A DNA stretch of 54,333 nt from UBA9732 sp963621975 (GTDB lineage Bacteria; Spirochaetota; Spirochaetia; Sphaerochaetales; Sphaerochaetaceae): NCBI GenBank assembly GCA_963621975.1, contig CAVFGI010000011.1, forward strand, positions 1-54,333, read 5' to 3'. The notes below the pieces were generated by a model. It was not told where the DNA came from and searched no databases. It saw nothing but the letters and a program-made list of their open reading frames with translations. Positions 16,105 to 23,133 of this stretch are shown here, piece by piece (positions within the stretch are counted from its first letter, which is position 1; each line of letters starts with the position of its first letter). The translations under genes and the position numbers were made by a program.

Positions 16105-17592
16105 TTAGATATCAATTCGCTTGCCATAAGGGCTAATAGCCTTGGCAGGACACACAAGCACACATAAATGGCAACCAACACAAGCCTTCACATTCATAAT
16201 TGGTTTTCCGTTAAACATAGTAATTGCCTCATGTCCGCCGTCTCGACAAGAAATAAAGCAGCGCTCACAGCCTAGGCATTTTTTTCTATTAAATAAAGGA
16301 AGAAGCTTTGTTTGTCTATTAAGTTCTTCAAGTTCGGTAACATTTTCAACACCAAGCCCCTGCAATTGCGATAAATGTGGCAGTGCCTTTTCTCTAAGAT
16401 ACCAGGTTAGACCTTCAAGTAAATCATCAATAGTTCGTGCACCGTACTGCATGACAGAGGTAGTAATTTGAACATGATTGGCTCCCAACAGCAAAAACTC
16501 TGTTGCATCACGCCAAGTATCAATTCCTCCCATTCCACTTATAGGCACATTCCGTAATTTGGAATCGGAAGCCATTTCCCAGATAAATCTTAGGGCTATT
16601 GGCTTAACAGCACGTCCCGAATATCCACCAACACCTGACATTCCCTGAACAGATGGCTCCGTAGCGTAGGTGTCAAGGTTCATACCCATAAGACTCTTAA
16701 TAGTATTTATAGCGGCAATTCCATCTGCACCATTTTCAACTGCAGTGCGGGCAAAAGGACGCATATCTGCAACATTTGGCGTAAGTTTTGCCAGAAGCGG
16801 AATTGAGCATCCTCGCCTTGCTGCTCTGGTACATTGTGCAACCGCCTCCGTACTTTGTCCAATATCAACCCCAAGACCATTCTCCTCCATATTGGGACAG
16901 GAGAAATTGCATTCAATAATATCTGCACCGGCTTCTTGTGAAAGCCTAGCTAAACGCTCCCACTCCTCATCATTTCTACCCATTATAGAGGCTATGATTA
17001 CTTTATTAGGGTAATTCTTCTTCAATCTGCGAATTATGTTTAAATCCTCTTTTAAACCATTAGAAGACAACTGCTCAATATTTTTAAATCCAAAAAACCC
17101 GTGTTCTCCAGAAAGAGCAGAATAGCGAGGAGAAGCTTCGTTTGGAATAAAATCACACAGAGTTTTAAAACAGGCCCCTGCCCAACCCATATCAAATGCA
17201 CGAGAAATTTTCTCGTAAGTACTGGCCACAACAGAAGAAGATAGCAAAAATGGATTTTCTAGGTGAACACCAAGAAAATCACAAGATAAATCTACTGGAG
17301 AATTTGGAAGTTCTTCCCAAGATATGCTGTCTTCATTAAGAGCAGTCAATATATGCTTTATTTGTATTGGGTTCGTTTTTTGAACACAAGAAGCTTCACA
17401 TGGCGCACTACAATCTGCACAAGAAAAATGCTCTTTAAGCGAAACAGAAGCCCCATAATTATTTTCAAACCGCAAAGACCTTATAATCTTTGCAGGGTCT
17501 AGTCCATGAGAACAAGCTTTTGTACAAGCTGCATTATTACACAATAAACATCGTGAAACTTCATTCATAGGAATACTTGATTCATAGATCAT
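16105..17592 (-). CDS. preA: PreA-like dihydropyrimidine/dihydroorotate dehydrogenase flavoprotein with N-terminal Fe-S domain
   Basis: A 495-residue cytoplasmic oxidoreductase. Residues 1-90 carry two cysteine groups, CLLCNNAACTKAC and CADCSAPCEASC, like the Fe-S N-terminal domain of PreT/GltD-type proteins. Residues about 100-420 are a TIM-barrel FMN domain of the PreA/dihydroorotate dehydrogenase family, with ECNFSCPN (near 228), a LAKLTPN strand and ISGMGGIDTWRDA. The C-terminus has two ferredoxin motifs, CLGCERCFISC and CVGCHLCVLVC. PreA with PreT reduces uracil/thymine using NADH; PreA alone is usually about 410 residues. No PreT gene is adjacent, so the electron donor may be ferredoxin. 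AAAGGAAAAG precedes the start. It heads the long minus-strand run and is followed at once by the small ORF. Confidence 0.85.
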   Translation of the reverse strand: MIYESSIPMNEVSRCLLCNNAACTKACSHGLDPAKIIRSLRFENNYGASVSLKEHFSCADCSAPCEASCVQKTNPIQIKHILTALNEDSISWEELPNSPVDLSCDFLGVHLENPFLLSSSVVASTYEKISRAFDMGWAGACFKTLCDFIPNEASPRYSALSGEHGFFGFKNIEQLSSNGLKEDLNIIRRLKKNYPNKVIIASIMGRNDEEWERLARLSQEAGADIIECNFSCPNMEENGLGVDIGQSTEAVAQCTRAARRGCSIPLLAKLTPNVADMRPFARTAVENGADGIAAINTIKSLMGMNLDTYATEPSVQGMSGVGGYSGRAVKPIALRFIWEMASDSKLRNVPISGMGGIDTWRDATEFLLLGANHVQITTSVMQYGARTIDDLLEGLTWYLREKALPHLSQLQGLGVENVTELEELNRQTKLLPLFNRKKCLGCERCFISCRDGGHEAITMFNGKPIMNVKACVGCHLCVLVCPAKAISPYGKRIDI

Positions 17593-17668
17593 AAAAGGCT
17601 TTTCCTTTTTGCTTTTGATTAAATAGTATGCTTAGAAAGTCCCTCCCAAGAACAACCTAAACATCCTC

Positions 17669-17677
17669 ATTATACCA
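17669..17677 (-). promoter_or_regulatory. Extended -10 promoter for preA and the downstream run
   Basis: On the minus strand TGGTATAAT, a TGn-extended perfect -10, lies about 77 bases before the preA start. No convincing -35 was found. It is divergent from the gpsA promoter. Confidence 0.45.
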
Positions 17678-17719
17678 ACTCTTGCCTAATTTTCTATATA
17701 AAAACCTCTAAAAGCAAAG

Positions 17720-17749
17720 TTGCATTGTAATTAATATTCTCGGTATACT
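17720..17749 (+). promoter_or_regulatory. Sigma70-like promoter for gpsA
   Basis: TTGCAT (17720-17725), 18-nt spacer, TATACT (17744-17749); expected start near 17756, about 30 bases before the gpsA ATG. Confidence 0.5.
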
Positions 17750-17785
17750 CCTAGAAAAGATTTTGAAGGATCTTGAGGATAAAAA

Positions 17786-18739
17786 ATGAATAAAATTGTA
17801 GTGGCAGGAGGAGGCGTCTTTGGAACATCGGTGGCGGAACGTCTTACCTGGAACAGAAATAATAATGTAACAATCCACACCATAGAGGAGGATGTCTTTA
17901 AGGACATCACTCAAAACCATCAGAATACCAAATACTTTCCAACTAAATTTCTCTCACCATCTCTTTTGGCAACAATGGACGACGCTGTTTTCAAAGACGC
18001 AGATGTAATCTTGCTTGTTCTTCCCTCAAAGGTTATTGTCCCCTTCTCTGAGAGGATAAAAACAGCATCAAATCCGCTTATTGTGAACCTAGCCAAAGGA
18101 ATGAGCGACGAAGGGGCCTTCATAACAGAAGATATTCCATTCGAGAGAAAAGCAAGCATGAAAGGTCCTTCATTCGCCATAGAAACAATGAATGGTTTTC
18201 CAACATCATTCACTTTCGGAGGGAAAAAGGACGATTACACATACTTCAAGGAGACCATACTCCCCCATACAGGGTTCACGCTTGACTGGACGGAGGATAC
18301 AAGAAGTGTAGAACTCTGCTCCATACTAAAAAACATGTATGCCATAGCAATAGGTCTTGTTTCCGGTAAATACGGCTCTCCAAATGTGGACTTTTTAGTC
18401 TACACCAAGGCAGTCAAAGAGATGAGAGAATTATTGAAGCTTTACTCTTGCTCGGAGGATACAATTTTCTGCTATTGTGGACTTGGAGATCTTGGGCTAA
18501 CGGCCCTCAACGACCTCTCGCGAAACAGAACCTTTGGCATGCTTCTGGGAAAAGGTTTTCTCTTCAACGAAGAAAAGAACGCTGCAACTGTAATTGAAGG
18601 GAAGAGAACAATCAGCCTTGTGTGGAAATTCATCAAGGAAAAGGGAAGAGAAAAAGATTTTCCACTTGTAAAAAACCTTTACTCTCTTCTCTATGAGAAC
18701 GGAAAGCTCAACGACTACTACATCTCTGCCCTAAGTTGA
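17786..18739 (+). CDS. gpsA: Glycerol-3-phosphate dehydrogenase [NAD(P)+]
   Basis: The enzyme reduces dihydroxyacetone phosphate to sn-glycerol-3-phosphate for phospholipid synthesis in the cytoplasm. The 317-residue protein has the N-terminal nucleotide-binding loop VVAGGGVFGTSVAERL (near residue 5), the NLAKGM segment near residue 105 and KGPSFAIE near 130. The C-terminal helical domain carries the conserved KNMYAIAIGLVSG and GLGDLGLTALNDLSRNRTFG. CTTGAGGA lies 5-12 bases before the ATG. The length is slightly short of the usual 330. It is monocistronic here, read from its own promoter, and meets htpG tail to tail. A weak 6-bp hairpin (TAGGCA/TGCCTA, 18751-18772) follows the stop. Confidence 0.94.
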   Translation: MNKIVVAGGGVFGTSVAERLTWNRNNNVTIHTIEEDVFKDITQNHQNTKYFPTKFLSPSLLATMDDAVFKDADVILLVLPSKVIVPFSERIKTASNPLIVNLAKGMSDEGAFITEDIPFERKASMKGPSFAIETMNGFPTSFTFGGKKDDYTYFKETILPHTGFTLDWTEDTRSVELCSILKNMYAIAIGLVSGKYGSPNVDFLVYTKAVKEMRELLKLYSCSEDTIFCYCGLGDLGLTALNDLSRNRTFGMLLGKGFLFNEEKNAATVIEGKRTISLVWKFIKEKGREKDFPLVKNLYSLLYENGKLNDYYISALS

Positions 18740-18783
18740 TAATCTTGTCGTAGGCATAAGCGTATTTGCCTATTCCTTAACAC

Positions 18784-18834
18784 AAAAAAAAGAGCTAGGC
18801 CAGTAGGTTGAATGGGAGAGAAAACTAGCCTAGC
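18784..18834 (-). terminator. Rho-independent terminator after htpG
   Basis: Read on the minus strand, an 11-bp stem (arms 18824-18834 and 18794-18804, one G-U pair), 19-nt loop, then T-C and eight T residues (18791-18784). It lies about 120 bases past the htpG stop. Confidence 0.8.
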
Positions 18835-18951
18835 CCCCTAGAAGAACCATAACACTTCTTTGAATATTATTGCCTACAAATATCAAATTTGGAATACTTA
18901 ATCGTATTTTTTTTCAATATTTAGGCAATAATTGAGTCAAAATTGTATATT

Positions 18952-20808
18952 TTAGCAAAGTAAGCTGTGGAGTCTCTTTGTAAATCCTGCTGGATCCTTT
19001 GGCATAACGCCTTCTGTGAGAAGTGCCTGGTCCAAGAGAACACTAGCAGCATCTACAACAAAGGTTTCATCTTGCGAATCCACAATACGTTTAACAAATG
19101 GGTCTTTTGCATTAACTTCCAGAATTGGTGCTGGACCTTCATAGTTATCCTGTCCCATTGCCTTAAGAATCTGTTGCATTTGGACAGAAGGATCGTTTTC
19201 GTCGGAAACTACAACAGCAGAGACATTGGAAAGTCTAGTTGAAACTATTACATCCTTAACTCTGTCACCAAGGGCCTTTTTTAGCTTATCTACAAGACTA
19301 GAACTTTCTTCTTGTGCTTTCTTTTTCTCGTCCTCTGTCTGAAAATCTTCCATTGCGCCACTTTTATTGATGGCTTTGAGAGGAAGATCAGCATACTTTC
19401 CAACAGAAGAGATAACAATGTCATCAATGCTATCTGTCATAAGAAGAACTTCTATGCCCTTTTCCTTGTAGGAAGTTAAAAGAGGTGAATTGCGAAGGGT
19501 ATTTTCATCGCTACCTGTAATGTAGTAAATACTCTTCTGGTCCTGTTTCATTCTTTCCTTGTACGATTTGAAGGAAGTAAAGCCGTCTACAGCCGTGCTC
19601 TTAAAGCGAACAAGTTCAAGTAGTTCATCTCTGTTTGCATAGTCCTGATAAAGCCCTTCTTTTAAAGGTCTATTATACTGCTCAATGAACTTTGTATAGA
19701 GTTCAGGATTTTGTTCTGAGATTTTCTTAAACTCAGCTAAGAGTTTTTTTACAGAAGCATTTCTAATTGCCATCATAACTTTGTTCTGTTGAAGAATCTC
19801 TCTAGAGACGTTCAAAGGAAGGTCTTCACTATCTATAATGCCACGTACAAAACGCAGGTATGTAGGAAGAAGTTCTTTTTCATCGTCTGTGATATAGACT
19901 CTCTTAACGTAGAGCTTTACACCAGGCTTATAGTCTGCTTGATACATGTCAAAAGGAGCTTTGGCTGGAATATAGAACAAGGTTGTATACTCTGTAGCGC
20001 CTTCTGCTTTTGTGTGAATGTAGAACAGTGGATTCTCTGAATCATAGTAGGTATTCTTGTAGAACTCATTGTAATCTTCTTCTTTAAGAGAACTTTTACT
20101 TCTTGTCCAAAGAGCTGCAGCACTGTTGATTTTCTCTACCTTATGCTCAGAACCTGTGACGTTATACTTATCATCATAAGTGTTTTGGTCATAAGAAAGA
20201 TAAATAGGATAAGCAATGTGATCACTGTATTGCTTTACTAAATTCTCAAGTTGCCAGCGGTTTGCGTATTCCTTACCCTCGTCATTTAAATAAAGGACAA
20301 TTGTTGTTCCGCAAGAATCTCGCTGAGCCTCTTCAATTGTGTACTTTTCTTTTCCATCACTGGACCACTTGTATGCTTGGTCACAACCAAAGGCTTTTGA
20401 TGTGACTTCAACCTTATCTGCAACCATGAAAGCTGAATAGAATCCAACACCAAACTGTCCAATTAGGTTGCTGTCTTTTTTCTGTTCATCTGTAAGATTA
20501 GAGATAAAATGCTTGGTACCAGATCTTGCAATTGTTCCAAGGTCTTCGTTGAGTTCATCGTGGCTCATTCCAATGCCATTATCAGAAATTGTAAGTGTTC
20601 TTTTATCACCTTCTGTAAAAGAAAGGTCAATTCTCAGTTCTCCTTCCGGAGCATTTCCCTCAACCAATGTCTTGTATTTAAGTTTGTCCAAGGCATCTGA
20701 GGCATTTGAAATCAACTCCCTCAGGAAGATTTCTTTGTGTGAATATAACGAATGGATTATCAGATGTAATAATTCCGATACTTCCGTTTTAAACTGTTTG
20801 CGTTCCAT
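18952..20808 (-). CDS. htpG: Chaperone HtpG (Hsp90 family)
   Basis: An ATP-dependent cytoplasmic chaperone that assists folding and remodelling of client proteins under stress, 618 residues and so near the family's usual 620-630. The N-terminal GHKL domain is clear: ELISNASDALDKLKY (near residue 33), SDNGIGMSHDEL (near 75) and IGQFGVGFYSAFMVAD (near 115). The middle domain contains LPLNVSREILQQNK (near 336) with the conserved catalytic Arg. The C-terminal dimerisation domain lacks the eukaryotic MEEVD tail, as expected. GGAGGG lies six bases before the ATG. No CIRCE operator is visible upstream. A 121-base gap with TTTTTGCAAAAA-type palindromes separates it from the ROK gene. Confidence 0.97.
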   Translation of the reverse strand: MERKQFKTEVSELLHLIIHSLYSHKEIFLRELISNASDALDKLKYKTLVEGNAPEGELRIDLSFTEGDKRTLTISDNGIGMSHDELNEDLGTIARSGTKHFISNLTDEQKKDSNLIGQFGVGFYSAFMVADKVEVTSKAFGCDQAYKWSSDGKEKYTIEEAQRDSCGTTIVLYLNDEGKEYANRWQLENLVKQYSDHIAYPIYLSYDQNTYDDKYNVTGSEHKVEKINSAAALWTRSKSSLKEEDYNEFYKNTYYDSENPLFYIHTKAEGATEYTTLFYIPAKAPFDMYQADYKPGVKLYVKRVYITDDEKELLPTYLRFVRGIIDSEDLPLNVSREILQQNKVMMAIRNASVKKLLAEFKKISEQNPELYTKFIEQYNRPLKEGLYQDYANRDELLELVRFKSTAVDGFTSFKSYKERMKQDQKSIYYITGSDENTLRNSPLLTSYKEKGIEVLLMTDSIDDIVISSVGKYADLPLKAINKSGAMEDFQTEDEKKKAQEESSSLVDKLKKALGDRVKDVIVSTRLSNVSAVVVSDENDPSVQMQQILKAMGQDNYEGPAPILEVNAKDPFVKRIVDSQDETFVVDAASVLLDQALLTEGVMPKDPAGFTKRLHSLLC

Positions 20809-20888
20809 GTTAACCCTCCAACATTAAAACCTCTCTAAAGTTAATAAAAACATAGCCAGAGGGCAAGTTGGGGAATAAGTAAATATTT

Positions 20889-20926
20889 CTAGAGGTTGCA
20901 AAAACCTCTAGCGGTTTTGCAAAACC
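20889..20926. repeat. Two adjacent palindromes of the GAGGTTTTTGCAAAAACCTC type
   Basis: CTAGAGGTT/AACCTCTAG (20889-20897 and 20903-20911, 5-nt loop) is followed directly by the perfect palindrome GGTTTTGCAAAACC (20913-20926). Related copies occur at 1631-1646, 33104-33121 and 39572-39588. No T-run follows on either strand, so these are not standard terminators. Confidence 0.6.
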
Positions 20927-20929
20927 TCT

Positions 20930-22030
20930 CTAAAGAACGTTTTTAACTTCCTCAAGAAGTGATGTCATATAAATCCATTCATCTAAGGCCACTTCTGCAG
21001 CCGCTATCATATTAGCCCTATCTCCAAGATGAGAAAGTTCAAACGATAGCCCAGAACAGCATTCTTCTAAAACTTTTTTATATGTTTGTGGGATTGTAGA
21101 CCCTTCTCCACCAATAATCACCTTTGTAGAACCAGTAACTTTTGAAGCTAAAACTAACGCTTTTCCTAGAGAATCTAAGGCTTCACGAGAGACATTAGGC
21201 CACAATTCCATTAAATGATCTTCTCCATTATTCGACAAAGCCCAAGCCGATACAACAGACTCTAAACATCCTATATCTCCACACCAGCACAGACCTGTTT
21301 GTGCCATTTTAAGATGTCCAAATCCATTATAATCAGCAAAAACCTTACCATTTTGAATAAAGGCAAGATTGACATTATCTCCCCAATTAAGATACATAAC
21401 GGGACGGTTGGACTCAAGAAATGCAACTCCAGAAACAATACGCTCTGCCAAAACAAGAGCAGCAGTGGAATTGCGGATACAAGCTTTGAGTTTAAGAACT
21501 TGTTCAAAGGCCTCTGCTAAAGGAATATTTTTCCAAGGAAGATATGGGCATTCAAGAATTATACTAGAATCGTCTGAGATTAGCCCTAAAACAGTAATTC
21601 CAACACCCAAAACCTTACTAGAATCCACAAGTTTCATCACGCGTATGCAACTTTTAATAATGCCAACACAGAACTCTTCAACCTTAACTTTTGTGTTCGT
21701 AGGAAAACGCTCAAATTTAACAGGATTTGCCATAAGGTCACAAAGAGCAACAGTAGTATTTCTGCTTGCTATATCAACAGAAAGAACAAAAGAGGAACTA
21801 GGAATGAGTTTTAGTGCGGTAGCCTTGCGTCCATTGAGACTATCAAGCTTCCCTACCTCTTCAATAAAGCCTTCAGAAACCAAACATTCAACTATTTCTC
21901 CAACGGAGACTTTGTTTAATTCCAATATTCTAGAAAGTTCTGCCCGTGAGAGGTTTTCGTCTCTCCTGATTGCTCCAAGCACCCTTGCTTTATTTATGGT
22001 TCTAGCCGATTTTGGTTGTGAAAGCTTCAT
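20930..22030 (-). CDS. ROK-family transcriptional regulator/kinase-fold protein
   Basis: A 366-residue protein. An N-terminal winged helix-turn-helix (ENLSRAELSRILELNKVSV, about 25-43) is joined to a ROK sugar-kinase-like domain with the zinc motif GLCWCGDIGCLESV near residue 250, which fits CxCGxxGCxE. ROK repressors of the NagC/Mlc/XylR group respond to sugars. It starts 11 bases after the oppF stop with AAAAGG upstream, so it is probably co-transcribed with the opp genes. Regulation of a peptide transporter by a ROK protein would be unusual; the effector could be a sugar or sugar-peptide. The conserved domain may be non-catalytic. Binding sites were not found. Confidence 0.87.
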   Translation of the reverse strand: MKLSQPKSARTINKARVLGAIRRDENLSRAELSRILELNKVSVGEIVECLVSEGFIEEVGKLDSLNGRKATALKLIPSSSFVLSVDIASRNTTVALCDLMANPVKFERFPTNTKVKVEEFCVGIIKSCIRVMKLVDSSKVLGVGITVLGLISDDSSIILECPYLPWKNIPLAEAFEQVLKLKACIRNSTAALVLAERIVSGVAFLESNRPVMYLNWGDNVNLAFIQNGKVFADYNGFGHLKMAQTGLCWCGDIGCLESVVSAWALSNNGEDHLMELWPNVSREALDSLGKALVLASKVTGSTKVIIGGEGSTIPQTYKKVLEECCSGLSFELSHLGDRANMIAAAEVALDEWIYMTSLLEEVKNVL

Positions 22031-22041
22031 TTTAAACCTTT

Positions 22042-23133
22042 TTAGTTTTCAGCTACAATCTTTGAATACTTCTCAAACTCTGCATCATCACAAAGTACAA
22101 AGTGTCCTTTTGTAACTTCCCTGAAAGTAGGAGAACTGTTTCTATAATCATGGTCTGCAACTGGATTATAAACAATCCTCTTTCTATTCTTTTCATAGTT
22201 GGGATCTGGCTGAGGAATTGCACTAAGAAGAGACCTTGTATATGGATGAAGTGGATGCTTAAAGAGTTCTTCTGAATCTGCAAGTTCAACCATTTTTCCA
22301 TAGTACATGACGCCAATTCTATCTGAGAAGTACTTAACAACACTGAGGTCATGAGCAATAAAGAGAATGGTTAGTCCCATTTTCTCTCTTAGGTCATTGA
22401 GAAGATTCATGACTTGTGCTCTAATGGAAACGTCCAAAGCACTGATTGGCTCGTCTGCAATAATCAAAGAAGGCTCCATAATAATTGCACGAGCAATACC
22501 AATTCTTTGTCTCTGTCCACCAGAGAATTCATGAGGATAACGAGAAGCGTGTTCCTTTACAAGACCAACAGTCTCAAGCATTTCATAAACTCTCTGATCT
22601 ATATACTCTTTATCCTTGACTCCCTTGATAACAAGCCCTTCAGCAATAATATCTCTGACAGTCATACGAGGGTCTAAAGATGCAATAGGGTCCTGAAAAA
22701 TCATCTGAATCTGGTTTAATAGGCTACGATCTACGTTTTTGTGGTCCTTTTTTGCTTGTGCCATTAAAGCCTTATTATCAGCAATAATCTTATCTAGTTC
22801 TGCCAAACGGCCTTCATCTTTACAAGTCTTTTTTTCTGCTCTTGCAGAAGCAATTGCATCCTTATAAGACTTCACTCCAGCACAAATTCTTTGACCTTTG
22901 AAATAGACATTTCCACTGGTGCAATCATAAAGTCTAATGATTGATCTTCCGGTTGTGGTCTTTCCACAACCAGATTCTCCCACCAAACCAAAAACTTCGC
23001 CTTTGTTAATTTCAAAACTTACGTTATCTACCGCTTTGTTAGCTGTTCGTCTGTCAAGCTTGAAGTATTGGCACAAGTTTTCAACTTTCAGTAAGACTTC
23101 TGTGTTGTCTTGTTTCTTGTTGTCTTGATTCAT
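22042..23133 (-). CDS. oppF: Oligopeptide ABC transporter ATP-binding protein OppF, with a helical insertion
   Basis: One of two ATPases driving oligopeptide import, 363 residues. Walker A is GESGCGKTTTG (near 53), the Q-loop is QMIFQDPIASLDPR (near 143), the signature is FSGGQRQRIGIARAI, Walker B is LIIADEPISALDVS, and the C-terminal OppF extension contains HPYTRSLLSAIPQPDP. About 50 extra residues (roughly 84-135, K/A/E-rich, probably coiled coil) are inserted between Walker A and the Q-loop compared with ordinary OppF. The start overlaps oppD by four bases (ATGA), with GGAGGTGA upstream. It forms a heterodimer with the enlarged OppD. Confidence 0.93.
   Translation of the reverse strand: MNQDNKKQDNTEVLLKVENLCQYFKLDRRTANKAVDNVSFEINKGEVFGLVGESGCGKTTTGRSIIRLYDCTSGNVYFKGQRICAGVKSYKDAIASARAEKKTCKDEGRLAELDKIIADNKALMAQAKKDHKNVDRSLLNQIQMIFQDPIASLDPRMTVRDIIAEGLVIKGVKDKEYIDQRVYEMLETVGLVKEHASRYPHEFSGGQRQRIGIARAIIMEPSLIIADEPISALDVSIRAQVMNLLNDLREKMGLTILFIAHDLSVVKYFSDRIGVMYYGKMVELADSEELFKHPLHPYTRSLLSAIPQPDPNYEKNRKRIVYNPVADHDYRNSSPTFREVTKGHFVLCDDAEFEKYSKIVAEN

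Noticed and set aside
20809..20929. CIRCE heat-shock operator upstream of htpG
   Set aside because: The TTAGCACTC-N9-GAGTGCTAA pattern is absent; only the TTTTTGCAAAAA-type palindromes are present.
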